DNA of 64,000 bases from Streptomyces sp. S3(2020) (GTDB taxonomy: Bacteria; Actinomycetota; Actinomycetes; Streptomycetales; Streptomycetaceae), in NCBI RefSeq assembly GCF_013044505.1, contig NZ_JABERD010000021.1, positions 1-64,000 of the forward strand, read 5' to 3'. The translations under genes were made by a program, and so were the position numbers. Under the pieces are notes generated by a model. That model ran no database searches, was not told the DNA's origin, and saw only the letters and a list, made by a program, of their open reading frames with translations. Shown piece by piece: positions 15,340 to 25,424 of this stretch. The stretch's first letter is position 1. Each line of letters opens with the position of its first letter.

Positions 15340-17300
15340 CCGACGTGCACCCGCGGCCGGCGCTCCGGATCCGGCTCGGCCCGCCGCAGCACCTCGCGGG
15401 TGACCGGTGCGACCTCGCCGTCGCCGAAGACCAGGAACCGGACGAGATGACCGACCGGGTTGCCCTCGGTCCAGCTGAAGTAGGCGTGCGGCACCTGGCC
15501 CGTCCGGTCGCGCAGGGCGAGCAGGACGGCGGCGACGGTGTTGGGGACCGTCGCGCCCTCCACCCGAAGCCTCCTCACCCCGTGCTTCTCGTCCCCGCGC
15601 ACCACGAGATCGGCCGTGAAGTCCGAGGAGTCCCGCACGAACGCCTCCAGGAACAGCACGGGACCGCCGCTCGGGATGTGGGTGTGCTCGCGCTGGCTGT
15701 ACTCCTTGGCCCGGTACTCCCGCGTGCTGTGCTCCCGCGGCTCGTTGGCGATCAGCCGCAGCGGTCCGTGCCGGGCGGCCTCGTCGACGAACGCCGCCGC
15801 CGTCTCGTCGAAGGTGACCTCGGCGGCCCGCAGTTCGAAGGCACGGTGGATCCGGGAGCCGAGCGAGGTGACCAGGATGGCGAAGATGAAGATGGCGGCG
15901 ATCCGGATGCCGTCCGGCCGCTCGATGACATTGGCGACCAGGGTGTAGGCGAAGACGGCGGTGATGGCGCCGAAGCCGAGCGTCGCCCGCCGGTGCCCGT
16001 GCCGGTGCACCGCGACCGTGGACGCGAACGCCGCGGACAGCATCAGCACCAGCACGCCCGTCGCGTACGCCCCGCTCTGGTCGTCGACGCTCGCGTTGAA
16101 CCACAGCGTGATGAGGACCGCGGTCGCCATGAACACCAGCACCAGCGGGCGCACCGCGCGTGTCCACTCCGGCGCCATGCCGTAGCGCGGCAGATAACGC
16201 GGTACGAGGTTCAGCAGCCCGGCCAGCGCGGAGGCGCCCGCGAACCAGAGGATGGCGATCGTCGACACGTCGTAGACCGTCCCGAACACCTCGCCCAGAT
16301 GCGCGTGCGCCAGATACGCGAGCGCCCGCCCGTTCGCCGGGCCGCCGCTCTCGAAGTCCTCCTGCGGGATCAGGATCGTCGTCGCCAGACTGGACAGCAG
16401 CAGGAAGCAGCTCATGATGACGGCGGCGGTGGTGAGCAGCTTGCGGGTGTCGCGGATCCGCCCCCGCGGATGCTCCCACGTATCGCTCGCATCCCCCTTG
16501 ACCTGCGGCATCACCGCCACACCGGTCTCGAACCCGGACATGCCGAGCGCCAGCTTCGGAAACACCACCAGCGCCACACCGACCATCACCCAGGGCGAGG
16601 AGTGCTCGGCCGTCATCGCCTGGGTCCAGTCCTCGATCCGCACCGGACGGGAGAGCACCTCCCAGGCCGCGACGGCCAGAACGACGACATTGAGCGCGAG
16701 GTAGGTCGCCACCAGCACGACCGCGATGCCGATGGCCTCCCGGAACCCCTTCAGGAAGACGGCCGCGAGCCCGCCGACGAGGACCAGGGTGATCCACTCG
16801 TTCCCGCCGTCCATCCAGTGCGGTGCGTACGGGTTCTCCACGACGTGCGCGGCGGCGTCCGCGGCCGACAGGGTGATCGTGATCATGAAGTCGGTGGCCG
16901 CGAACCCCAGCAGCACCAGGACGAAGATCTTCCCCGACCACCACGGCAGCAGCCGCTCCAGCATCGCGATCGACCCCTCGCCGTGCGGACTCTCGTGCGC
17001 CACCCGCCGGTAGACGGGCAGCGCGCCGAGCAGCGTCAGCGCGATCAGTACGAGGGTCGCCAGCGGGGAGAGCAGCCCGGCCGCGAGCGCGGCGATGCCC
17101 GGCTGGTAGCCGAGGGTGGAGAAGTAGTCGACGCCGGTGAGACACATGACCCGCCACCACCGGTGGCCCTCGGTCCCCTCCTCCGGGGCGGCGTGCGGCC
17201 CCGGGTGCCGGGCCGTCCGCTCGCTCAGCCCCTCCAGCAGCCACTCCCGGCAACGGGCCCTGGCATCGCCCCGCGAGCCCTCCACCTGCCTGCCGGTCAT
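15336..17300 (-). CDS. APC-superfamily amino-acid/cation permease
   Basis: A 654-residue membrane protein. About 11-12 hydrophobic segments run from near residue 50 ([24 protein letters not shown]) to about 470, then a soluble C-terminal domain of about 180 residues. The FSTLGYQPG segment and the loop [18 protein letters not shown] fit APC-type transporters related to the amino acid/KUP groups; the substrate is not clear. ATG 17300 is chosen over upstream codons in the divergent intergenic region. Divergent from the YigZ-type gene. Its stop TAG overlaps the DUF6210 stop. Confidence 0.8.
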   Translation of the reverse strand: MTGRQVEGSRGDARARCREWLLEGLSERTARHPGPHAAPEEGTEGHRWWRVMCLTGVDYFSTLGYQPGIAALAAGLLSPLATLVLIALTLLGALPVYRRVAHESPHGEGSIAMLERLLPWWSGKIFVLVLLGFAATDFMITITLSAADAAAHVVENPYAPHWMDGGNEWITLVLVGGLAAVFLKGFREAIGIAVVLVATYLALNVVVLAVAAWEVLSRPVRIEDWTQAMTAEHSSPWVMVGVALVVFPKLALGMSGFETGVAVMPQVKGDASDTWEHPRGRIRDTRKLLTTAAVIMSCFLLLSSLATTILIPQEDFESGGPANGRALAYLAHAHLGEVFGTVYDVSTIAILWFAGASALAGLLNLVPRYLPRYGMAPEWTRAVRPLVLVFMATAVLITLWFNASVDDQSGAYATGVLVLMLSAAFASTVAVHRHGHRRATLGFGAITAVFAYTLVANVIERPDGIRIAAIFIFAILVTSLGSRIHRAFELRAAEVTFDETAAAFVDEAARHGPLRLIANEPREHSTREYRAKEYSQREHTHIPSGGPVLFLEAFVRDSSDFTADLVVRGDEKHGVRRLRVEGATVPNTVAAVLLALRDRTGQVPHAYFSWTEGNPVGHLVRFLVFGDGEVAPVTREVLRRAEPDPERRPRVHVG

Positions 17301-17389
17301 GCGGTGATCTCCCTGCGCGCGATCTTCCCCACATCGTCGCCCGCGCCTTGGGGGCGGGCGAGCCGGGACGGTCCGCATAGGGTGGCCGG

Positions 17390-18016
17390 ATGCAGGACGA
17401 GTACCGCACAGTCGCCCACGCGGGCGTGCACGAGACCGAGGTCAACCGCTCCCGCTTCCTGTGCGCCCTCGCCCCTGCGGCCACGGAGCAGGAGGCCCAG
17501 GACTTCATCGCGTCCGTCCGCAAGGAGCACGCCGACGCCACCCACAACTGCTTCGCCTACGTCATCGGCGCCGACGCCGCGATTCAGAGGGCGAGCGACG
17601 ACGGCGAACCCGGCGGCACCGCGGGCGTCCCCATGCTCCAGATGCTGCTGCGCCGCGACATGCGGTACGCCGTCGCCGTCGTCACCCGCTACTACGGTGG
17701 CGTCAAGCTCGGCGCGGGCGGCCTCATCCGCGCGTACGGCGGCGCGGTCGGCGAGGCCCTGGACGCCCTCGGCACGATCACCCGCCGCCGCTTCCGCCTC
17801 GCCACGGTCACCGTCGACCACCAGCGCGCCGGCAAGCTCCAGAACGACCTGCGCTCGACCGGCCGCGAGGTACGCGACGTGCGCTACGCCGAGGCGGTCA
17901 CCATCGAGATCGGCCTCCCGGACACGGACGTCCCGGCCTTCGAGTCCTGGCTCGCCGACGTGACCGCCGGGACGGCCGGGTTCGAACTGGGCGGAGAGGC
18001 GTACGGCGATGCCTGA
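17390..18016 (+). CDS. YigZ/IMPACT-family protein
   Basis: A 208-residue protein with the UPF0029 fold. The characteristic block [38 protein letters not shown] and the [23 protein letters not shown] motif are both present, followed by the small C-terminal ferredoxin-like domain. Related to yeast Yih1/IMPACT; its bacterial role is not established. Length is normal. Confidence 0.9.
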   Translation: MQDEYRTVAHAGVHETEVNRSRFLCALAPAATEQEAQDFIASVRKEHADATHNCFAYVIGADAAIQRASDDGEPGGTAGVPMLQMLLRRDMRYAVAVVTRYYGGVKLGAGGLIRAYGGAVGEALDALGTITRRRFRLATVTVDHQRAGKLQNDLRSTGREVRDVRYAEAVTIEIGLPDTDVPAFESWLADVTAGTAGFELGGEAYGDA

Positions 18017-18136
18017 AAGGCCGGTAACCGCCCTGTTGTAAGACCCGGTCGTCGGTCTCGGGATCATGCGAAAGCGGAAGGGCGTCAGACGTATCTGTTG
18101 TCGCACCGTGAACTGCGCTTGTCACGGTGGGTGTGG

Positions 18137-19063
18137 TCACGACGGAGAAGCGACGGCCTGGTGGAGGGCGGTCCGGCCCGCCTGGATGGCGGGGTGCCCG
18201 CTGCTGCCGCGGCGTACGACGGTGAAGACGCGCCGGGTGCGCTGACCGCGCGGGAGTTGTCGCAAGGGCGTCGTCGGTGGTTGTCCGCTCCAGACGAGGT
18301 CGGGCAGGAGAGCGGCGGCGTGCCCCTGCTCCACGAGGCGGCGGTGGAGCAGGAGGTCGGTGCTCTCGAACCGGACATCGGGTTCGAAGCCGGCGTTGCG
18401 GCACAAGGTCATGGCCCAGTGCCGTGCGGCGGTGTCCTCGGGTTCCATCACCCAGGGGTGGTCCGCCAGCGAACGCAGTGCCGCCACCGGGGTCTCGGCG
18501 ACGACCGGGGCGTCCGCCGGATCACCGGGGAGCTGCGGCAGGGCGAGGCGGAGGGGGTCGTCGAGCAGGTCTTCCTGTTCGAGCTCGGCGGGGCGCGGAT
18601 TGGGGTTTCCGGGGTACTCCTCGGCGAGGACCAGGTCGAAGTCGCGGGCGAGGAGGGCCGGGAGAGCCTTCTCCGGTTCCGTCTGGGTGACGTGGACGCG
18701 CAGGTTCGGGTGCTGTTCGCGCAGCAGTCCGAGCGCGGTGGGAACGAGGGCCAGGGCGGCGGTCTGGAACGCGGCGATGCGCAGGGTGCCGGTCAGCTCG
18801 GTCAGGGAACCGGCGATGTCCGCCTCCGCGCGTTCCAGGCGTTGCAGGACCGCTTCGGTGTGGGCGACGAGGATCTCTGCCTGCTCGGTGAGCCGTACGC
18901 GCCGCCCGACCGGTTCCAGCAGCGTGACGCCCACTTCGGCTTCCAACTGCGAAAGCTGTTGCGAGACGGAGGAGGGGGCGTAGGACAGGGCGGTGGCGAC
19001 GGCTGCCAAGGTGCCGCGGTGCTTGAGTTCCCGCAGCAGGCGCAGGCGGTGCAGGTCGAACAT
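18137..19063 (-). CDS. LysR-family transcriptional regulator
   Basis: A 308-residue protein with the N-terminal winged HTH (FDLHRLRLLRELKHRGTLAAVATALSYAPSSVSQQLSQLEAEVGVTLLE) and a two-lobe effector domain. ATG 19063 starts right before the HTH; a longer frame to 19204 overlaps the divergent gene. It probably controls the divergent ammonia-lyase gene and the two hydrolase genes after it. Confidence 0.9.
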   Translation of the reverse strand: MFDLHRLRLLRELKHRGTLAAVATALSYAPSSVSQQLSQLEAEVGVTLLEPVGRRVRLTEQAEILVAHTEAVLQRLERAEADIAGSLTELTGTLRIAAFQTAALALVPTALGLLREQHPNLRVHVTQTEPEKALPALLARDFDLVLAEEYPGNPNPRPAELEQEDLLDDPLRLALPQLPGDPADAPVVAETPVAALRSLADHPWVMEPEDTAARHWAMTLCRNAGFEPDVRFESTDLLLHRRLVEQGHAAALLPDLVWSGQPPTTPLRQLPRGQRTRRVFTVVRRGSSGHPAIQAGRTALHQAVASPS

Positions 19064-19161
19064 CGTCGGGTGGCCCTTCCTCACTGCCGCGGAGAGAACT
19101 GAATGCTCGGTTTTTCCGATGAGTATAGGTCGGAAACATTCGCTGGACCGATCACGGGAAG

Positions 19162-20301
19162 GTGGCGGACCCTGAGCGAGTGACCAAGAGGACTTCCACT
19201 TCACGTACGTTGCCGTGGTTCGCGCGGCCCGGCGCCCGTACGTGGCGCTGCGACGCCGTACCCGCAGAGGTGCGCGCCTTCCACACGACCCTGCCCGACT
19301 ACGCGCCCACCCCGCTGACCGAACTCCCCGCCCTGGCAGCCGAGTTCGGGGTCGGCCGGGTCGTCGTCAAGGACGAGTCGAGCCGTCTCGGACTGCCGGC
19401 CTTCAAGGCGCTGGGCGCGTCCTGGGCCGTCCAGCGAGTCCTTGACGACCGGGCCGCCGGCGGTGCCGCGCCGGGCCCGGTGACGCTGGTGACCGCCACC
19501 GACGGCAACCACGGCCGGGCGGTGGCCCGCATGGCGCGGCTGCTCGGCCAGCAGGCCCACGTCTTCGTCCCGCGGGGTGTGCATCCGGCGGCGGTCGCGG
19601 CCATCGTCGCCGAGGAGGTCGAGGTCACCGAGGTTCCCGGACCGTACGACGAGGCCGTACGCCTGGCCGCCGAGGAGGCAGCCGTGCCGGACGCGGTCCT
19701 GGTCCAGGACACCGCCTGGCCGGGCTATGAACGGATCCCGGGATGGATCGTCGAGGGCTACTCCACCCTCTGCGCCGAGATCGACGAGCAGTTGACGGCC
19801 GCCGGGGTCGTCGGGGGACCGGACCTCGTCGCCGTACCCGTGGGTGTGGGGTCACTGGCCCAAGCCGTGATCGCCCACTACCGCAGCCGCCCCTCGGGGC
19901 ACGCCCCCGCGCTGCTGTCCGTCGAGCCGGAGGCCGCGGCCTGTGTCCTCGAAAGCCTCACCCGCGGCGAACCCGTCAGTGTCACCACAGGCGACACCAC
20001 CATGGCCGGCCTGAACTGCGGCACCCCCTCCAGCATCGCCTGGCCCTACCTGCACGGCGGCCTCGACGCCGCGGTCGCCGTCACGGACGCCGACAGCGCC
20101 CGCGCGGCCGAGGATCTCGCCGCCTTCGGTGTCTCCTCGGGCCCCTGCGGGGCAGCGACGCTCGCCGGCCTGCGGGCGGCGCTCACCGGCGAGGGCGCCG
20201 AGGAACGCCGTACGGCTCTTGGCCTCGGGCCGGCCTCGGTCGTCGTACTGCTGAGCACCGAGGGCACGGCCGCCAACCCGCGTTCCGCCACCGACCACTG
20301 A
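19162..20301 (+). CDS. Diaminopropionate ammonia-lyase-like PLP enzyme
   Basis: A fold-type II PLP enzyme of about 379 residues. VVVKDESSRLGLPAFKALGASWA holds the Schiff-base lysine (K82), TDGNHGRAVA is the phosphate/cofactor asparagine loop, and PVGVGSLAQAV is the glycine-rich phosphate-binding loop. DpaL turns 2,3-diaminopropionate into pyruvate and ammonia; a threonine-deaminase-like activity is the alternative. Start is uncertain: GTG 19162 has GGGAAG directly abutting it, and GTG 19180 (VTKRTST) is equally plausible. The E. coli dpaL gene likewise neighbours an M20 hydrolase gene. Confidence 0.82.
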   Translation: MADPERVTKRTSTSRTLPWFARPGARTWRCDAVPAEVRAFHTTLPDYAPTPLTELPALAAEFGVGRVVVKDESSRLGLPAFKALGASWAVQRVLDDRAAGGAAPGPVTLVTATDGNHGRAVARMARLLGQQAHVFVPRGVHPAAVAAIVAEEVEVTEVPGPYDEAVRLAAEEAAVPDAVLVQDTAWPGYERIPGWIVEGYSTLCAEIDEQLTAAGVVGGPDLVAVPVGVGSLAQAVIAHYRSRPSGHAPALLSVEPEAAACVLESLTRGEPVSVTTGDTTMAGLNCGTPSSIAWPYLHGGLDAAVAVTDADSARAAEDLAAFGVSSGPCGAATLAGLRAALTGEGAEERRTALGLGPASVVVLLSTEGTAANPRSATDH

Positions 20302-20561
20302 AGTCCCGATCCGCGAGAGACCCCTGAGCTGAACCCCCGCACCTGCTTCACCCCACCCCCGACCGGCTCGATCAGGAGGAGGCCGATGACGTGCTGACCC
20401 CGCTCACGGCCGCGACCGGCGTCCTCGCCTGGCCGGGCAGCTACGTGCTCCTGCTGCCCAAGGCCGGTCCTGTCCTCCAGAGGCCGCGGATCAGCCGTGC
20501 GCTCGGCCGACGAGCAGTCACCACCACCCACCGCTTCCACCACCGTCTCGGGAGACAGCCC
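20302..20561. other. 260-bp gap between the ammonia-lyase and M20 genes
   Basis: Contains GGAGGAGG at about 20375 followed by ATGACGTGCTGA, a start with only three codons. A plus-strand open frame runs from GTG 20391 straight into the M20 gene, but it has no recognisable similarity and the M20 gene has its own GGGAGA site. This may be upstream leader or a gene remnant. Confidence 0.4.
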
Positions 20562-21836
20562 ATGAGCAGCCCCACCCCCGACACCGTCACGGTCAACGGC
20601 GACCGCCTGTGGCAGTCCCTGATGGCTCTCGCCGAGATCGGCGCGTACGACGACGAGCGCACCGGCCTGCGCGGCGTCGACCGTCTCGCCCTGACCGACG
20701 CGGACGCGGCCGGCCGTCGCCTGGTCATCGGGTGGATGGAAGAGGCCGGACTGGCCGTCCGCGTCGACCGGATGGGGAACATCTACGGCCGCCGCGAGGG
20801 CACCGACCCCACCGCGCCCCCCGTACTGACCGGCTCGCACATCGACAGCGTCGCCACCGCGGGGGCCTTCGACGGCTGCCTGGGCGTCCTGGGCGGCATC
20901 GAGGTCGTCCGCACCCTGAACGAACGTGGCATCACCACCCGTCGCCCGATCGAGGTCGGCGTCTTCACCGAGGAGGAGGGCGTCCGCTTCGGCACCGACA
21001 TGCTCGGCAGCGCCGTCGCCGCGGGCCGCCTGACCCTGGAGTACGCCCACGCCCTGACCGACCGCGACGGCCGTACCCTCGGCGGGGAACTCGCCCGCAC
21101 CGGCTTCGACGGCCCCGTCGACGTACGGCTGGACCCTCCGTACGCCTACGTCGAGTGCCACATCGAGCAGGGCCCGGTGCTCGCCGAGAACGACGTCGAG
21201 ATCGGCGTCGTCACCGCGGTGCAGGGCATCTCCTGGCAGGAGATCACCGTCCACGGCCGTGCCGCCCACGCCGGCACCACCCCCACCCACCTGCGCGCCG
21301 ACGCGGGGCTCGCCGCCGCGCAGATCGTCGTCCACCTGCGGGCCCTGGTCGACTCCGGTGACTACGGCGACCTGCGCGCCACCGTCGGCCACCTGATGGT
21401 CCACCCGGACCTGACCAACATCGTCCCGGCCCGCGCCGAGATGACCGTCGACCTCCGCAACCCCGACGACGTCCAGATGGCCCGTGCCGAGGAGGCCCTG
21501 GCCTCGTTCCTGCGCGACCTGGAGGACAGCCGGCCGGGCCTGTCCCTGTCCGTCCGGCGGATGGCCAGGACGGCGTACGTCCCCTTCGACGAGGGCGTGC
21601 GGAAGGTCATCGCGCGGGCCGCCGACGACCACGGCCTCGATCACATCTCCCTGCTCTCCGGTGCCGGTCACGACGCCCAGGAGATCGCCGCGCTCTGCCC
21701 GACCGCCATGATCTTCGTGCGCGGCGAGTACGACGGCATCAGCCACAACCCCCGCGAGTACTCCACCCCCGAGGCCTGCGCCCACGGCGTCGACGTCCTG
21801 GCCACCACCCTCCTGCGCCTGGCCGACCAGGACTGA
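20562..21836 (+). CDS. Zn-dependent M20 hydrolase (N-carbamoyl-L-amino acid hydrolase / allantoate amidohydrolase type)
   Basis: A 424-residue enzyme. Metal ligands lie in LTGSHIDSVATAGAFDGCLGVLGGIE (His and bridging Asp), FTEEEGVRFGTDMLGS (Glu pair) and VECHIEQGPVLAE. The lid-domain motif GRAAHAGTTPTHLRADAG and the C-terminal SGAGHDAQEIA follow. This set marks the HyuC/AllC branch that removes carbamoyl or ureido groups. ATG 20562 follows GGGAGA. Lies in the LysR-associated catabolic run, suggesting N-carbamoyl or ureido amino acid breakdown. Confidence 0.85.
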   Translation: MSSPTPDTVTVNGDRLWQSLMALAEIGAYDDERTGLRGVDRLALTDADAAGRRLVIGWMEEAGLAVRVDRMGNIYGRREGTDPTAPPVLTGSHIDSVATAGAFDGCLGVLGGIEVVRTLNERGITTRRPIEVGVFTEEEGVRFGTDMLGSAVAAGRLTLEYAHALTDRDGRTLGGELARTGFDGPVDVRLDPPYAYVECHIEQGPVLAENDVEIGVVTAVQGISWQEITVHGRAAHAGTTPTHLRADAGLAAAQIVVHLRALVDSGDYGDLRATVGHLMVHPDLTNIVPARAEMTVDLRNPDDVQMARAEEALASFLRDLEDSRPGLSLSVRRMARTAYVPFDEGVRKVIARAADDHGLDHISLLSGAGHDAQEIAALCPTAMIFVRGEYDGISHNPREYSTPEACAHGVDVLATTLLRLADQD

Positions 21837-21880
21837 CCAGCCACGACCGATGCGCAAGAGCCGCATTCCGAGAGGCACCC

Positions 21881-23056
21881 ATGCTCCCCGAGACGTTCTC
21901 CGCTCCCGACCGCCCGGACTCCGACCCCACCGGTCTGCTGGCCAGGCTGATCGCCATCGACTCCGTCAATCCCGACCTGGTACCCGGCGGCGCCGGCGAG
22001 ACCGTAGTCGTGGACCTCTGTAGCCAATGGCTGACCGCCCGCGGGTTCGAGGTCCACCGGCTGGAGAAGCGACCCGGCCGGCCCTCGCTCGTCGCCGTCG
22101 CCCGCGGTACCGGCGGTGGCCGTTCGCTGATGCTCAACGGCCACCTCGACACCGTCAGCCTCGCCGACTACGACGGAGACCCGCTCCACCCGCGGATCCA
22201 CGACGGCAGGATGTACGGCCGCGGCACCTTCGACATGAAGGGCGGCATCGCGGCCATGATGGTCGCCGCCGCCCGCGCCACCGCCGACGGCCCCCTGCGC
22301 GGCGATGTCATCCTCGCCTGCGTCGCCGACGAGGAGCACGGCAGCTTCGGCACCGAGGAGGTGCTGGAGTCGTTCACGGCCGACGCGGCGATCGTCACCG
22401 AGCCGAGCCACCTCGAAGTCACCCTCGCCCACAAGGGCTTCGTCTGGTTCGACGTGGAGATCGAGGGCCGTGCCGCGCACGGTTCCCGCCCCGACCTCGG
22501 CATCGACGCCATCGCCAAGGCCGGGCACTTCCTCGTCGCCCTGGAGGCCCTGGGCCGGCGCCTGGCCCAGGGGCGGGCGCATCCCCTCCTGGGCAGCGGC
22601 ACCGTGCACGCCTCGGTCATCCACGGCGGCGAGGAGGCGTCCACCTACCCGGCGAGCTGCCGCATCACCCTGGAACGCCGCACCGTCCCCGGCGAGAACG
22701 CCGACAGCGTCGAGCGGGAACTGGCCGCCGTCCTCGACGAACTCTCCGACAGGGTCCCCGACTTCCGCTCCCGGCTGACCCGTGGCCTGCACCGCGAGCC
22801 GTTCGAGGCCGACACCGAGGCACCCATCGTCCGCACGCTCACCCACCACGCCGAGCAGGCCCTCGGCCACCCGCCCGTGGTACGCGCCGAGCCCTTCTGG
22901 ACCGACTGCGCCCTCCTGGACCGGGCCGGCATCCCCTGCCTGCTCTTCGGCGTCGACGGCGAAGGCGCCCACGCGGCCACCGAGTACGTCGACCTCGCCT
23001 CCCTGGACCGCCTCACCGGCATCCTCACCGCCACCATCACCGACTTCTGTTCCTGA
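21881..23056 (+). CDS. M20-family deacetylase/peptidase (ArgE/DapE/YgeY type)
   Basis: A 391-residue di-zinc hydrolase. LMLNGHLDTVS carries the first His and Asp, GRGTFDMKGGIAAMM the bridging Asp, and VADEEHGSFGTEEVL the catalytic Glu pair. EGRAAHGSRPDLGIDAI belongs to the dimerisation domain. This branch removes acyl or similar N-linked groups, or cleaves small peptides. Starts 44 bp after the previous gene and completes the run with DpaL-like and HyuC-like enzymes. Confidence 0.85.
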   Translation: MLPETFSAPDRPDSDPTGLLARLIAIDSVNPDLVPGGAGETVVVDLCSQWLTARGFEVHRLEKRPGRPSLVAVARGTGGGRSLMLNGHLDTVSLADYDGDPLHPRIHDGRMYGRGTFDMKGGIAAMMVAAARATADGPLRGDVILACVADEEHGSFGTEEVLESFTADAAIVTEPSHLEVTLAHKGFVWFDVEIEGRAAHGSRPDLGIDAIAKAGHFLVALEALGRRLAQGRAHPLLGSGTVHASVIHGGEEASTYPASCRITLERRTVPGENADSVERELAAVLDELSDRVPDFRSRLTRGLHREPFEADTEAPIVRTLTHHAEQALGHPPVVRAEPFWTDCALLDRAGIPCLLFGVDGEGAHAATEYVDLASLDRLTGILTATITDFCS

Positions 23057-23163
23057 ACCCCGCGGCCGGCCCCGATGGGACCCGGGCCCGGCACGGAACG
23101 AAACGCGCATCACCATGACCACGCCCGCACTCGTCCCCGGGATGTCAGCGGCAGACGGGCGAC

Positions 23164-24785
23164 CTACTGAGCTTCCCCGTCCGGGGCCTCCGCGACGGTG
23201 ATGACGGGGAGGACGAGCCGTGCGCCGGTGATGCCTCCGACGGTGAGGCTCTGCGTGCTCGGGGTCCGTTTCGTCGTGAGCCACGGGTTGCTCTCGGTGC
23301 CCGGGTGTGCGGCGGAGTGGGGGAAGTCGCTCGACTGGATCTGCAACTGGAGACAGTGGCCCTCGCGGAGCCGGTAGGCGTTGTCGTCCAGGGCAAGGGT
23401 CAAGGCATCACCCGCCCGCGCGGACAGAACGGCGCGGCCCCACGAGATCGGGTGTGTGGTGCCGTCGGGGTGCACATCCTGGAGCTTCGCGAAGACGTGC
23501 GTGGACGGCGCCGAGAAGGAGACGCGCCCCGTGAGGACCGGCTGTCCGGCGAAGTCGAGGTGCTCGGTGAGGGGTTCGGTCCGGAAGGTCAGCACGTCGG
23601 GGCGGTCCGCGAGGTCACGCTCGTCGGGGTAGGCCGCGAGGAGGTACCAGATCGCCTCGATGCCGGTGCTCGACGGGACGGGGTGGTCCGGGTCGTGGAC
23701 CCACGTCAGCGACGTCGCCTCCTCGTCCGGTTCGCCGTTCAGGAGGTAGGTTCCCGTGCCGTGGGCGGAGAGGTGGAAGGCGCGCGGTTCGCTCGGCGGC
23801 GGGTACTCCGGCGAGGACTGCCAGCCGACGTGTCCGACGTGCCACCGGGCGCGCGGGCGGGGGGCGTCGGCCGTACGCCGTTGAGATGCTCGTCGAAGAA
23901 GTCCGCCACCTCACCGCACTCGGTCTCGATCTTCTCGGCGAGGGCGGTGCCACTGAGGTACGGGTTGCGCTCGTCCCCGGCCCCGACGTCCTGGAGCAGG
24001 TAGCCGGAGTGGTCGGCCGATCCGACGCGGAGGTGGTGCAGGTCGCGGGTGCCGGCCAGGGAGCGGAAGTGCCGCCAGTCGCGCAACCCCAGGGGGGCCA
24101 GGCCGGGGTCGTACCAGTTCTGCCAGTGCAGGATCGGGACGGAGGTGGTGTGGTACGGGTGCCGGTCGCCGTACGGGTTGTACCACCCCTGGTCCACGGA
24201 ACGCTCCAGCATCTCCGTGGCCGCCCGGCACTCGCCGATCCGCGCGCGGGCCGCGGCGACGATGTTCTCGACGGAGTCGGCGCTCCAGTCGATCTCGGCG
24301 AGATAGCCGTTGTTGCCGGTCCAGATCTGGAGGAGGTCGTTGAGGCCCGCGAGGTAGGGGATCTGCCGGCCCCACTGCGCTCCCACGTGCCCGGCGGCCA
24401 TGTCGATCCCCGTCACCATCGGGACCGCCGCCCTGATGGCCGGGTGGCCGCTCGCCACGGCGGCCCAGGTGGTGAAACCGTAGTACGACTGGCCGGTCAC
24501 TCCGACGCGGCCGTTGGACCAGGGCTGTCGGGTGATCCACTCGACCGTGTCGTAGCCGTCGGCGACGTCGTGGGCGTAGGGGAGCGTCTCGCCGCCCGAG
24601 CGGAACTTGCCCCGCACGTCCTGGGTCACGAACGCGAATCCGCGTGCGCGGTAGTACTCGGCCTCGAAGGCGAGGGCGGTGTAGCGGCTCGACTTGTCGT
24701 AGCAGGTCCGCACGAGAATGACCGCATGGGCGGTCGCGTGGTCCGGCAGGTAGACGTCCGTGGCGAGTTCGACTCCGTCAGGTCG
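23164..24785 (-). pseudogene. CocE/NonD-type X-Pro dipeptidyl-peptidase-family hydrolase, broken
   Basis: The alpha/beta part reads RPDGVELATDVYLPDHATAHAVILVRTCYDKSS.. with QDVRGKFRSGG, a catalytic Ser in GVTGQSYYG and a DHSG region. It lacks any start: the frame opens after a stop at about 24793, inside sequence belonging to a neighbouring gene. At about 23855-23864, by a run of six C on the coding strand, the frame shifts. The new frame continues correctly with WHVGHVGWQSSPEYPPP and the jelly-roll C-terminal domain to the stop at 23164. So it carries two lesions: N-terminal truncation and one frameshift. The frameshift alone could be a sequencing error; the truncation could not. Confidence 0.78.
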
Positions 24786-25060
24786 GCGTCAGGTTCGGGC
24801 GTCGGCAGCAGTCGGCCCATCGCCTGCCCAAACGCGTCCGCACCCGCATCGGAGACCCCCTCGATGCGGTAGACCACCGGCTGGGTTCCGCCCAGCAGTT
24901 CGATTTCGACGGCGCGTCCCTCCACCCGTACCTCCGCCACGGCATCCACCGGTATGCGCAGCTCCTCGGCGGAGCTCCGCAGCACCACCGTCTGACCCTC
25001 CAGGCGGAGCGCCGTGCGCCCCTTTCCCCGCAGCACCAGTGCGGCAGCCGTCGTCGCCAT
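24626..25060 (-). pseudogene. Small beta-rich (PH-like) protein gene, truncated and running into the hydrolase remnant
   Basis: The first 95 or so residues (MATTAAALVLRGKGRTALRLEGQTVVLRSSAEELRIPVDAVAEVRVEGRAVEIELLGG.., YRIEGVSDAGADAFGQAM) resemble the N-terminal part of a longer Streptomyces protein family of unknown function. From about 24790 the frame runs out of phase through the CocE-type hydrolase sequence to a stop at 24626. This looks like a recombination junction that truncated both genes. ATG 25060 has a GGGG/GAGGGGGAGT-type site upstream. Confidence 0.55.
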
Positions 25061-25424
25061 CCCCGTGACTCCCCCTCGACAGCCCTCGACAGCCCTCGAC
25101 AGCCCGCGACGGGCCCGTCCCCAAGAGCGCGGCATCCACACTGACAGGCGATCTTGGGCGCAGGCAACCGCCCACGACCAGTGCGAGTACGAGACCGCTG
25201 AAGCCGGGGTGTTCGGCGTCGGCAAGGAATGAGGGGCATTTCCAGTGAGGGAGTGACGGACATTTCCAGCGGTCCGCTGCTCGGCGTCACCCTGTGGTGT
25301 GAGGTCAGCGGGGAATCAGGTGCCGGCAGGCGTTAGCGTGGTGGGTGCCGATCGGCGTGGTCGTGCTGGTCGGTTCTGGTTCCAGGGGTGTCATGGGGGT
25401 AAATGTGCAGGTCGGGGTAGTTTG
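25061..25424. other. 364-bp non-coding stretch upstream of sbcD, with a 10-bp tandem repeat
   Basis: AGCCCTCGAC is repeated about four times at 25071-25110 (last copy changed to AGCCCGCGAC). Further on, the phrase GACATTTCCAGCG nearly repeats GGGCATTTCCAGTG at 25237-25275. No gene or RNA structure is recognised. The promoter of sbcDC is expected here but no clear -35/-10 pair was found. Confidence 0.6.

Noticed and set aside
15183..17963. Long plus-strand open frame opposite the APC permease
   Set aside because: Arg/Pro/Asp-rich shadow of the permease gene with no similarity or ribosome site.
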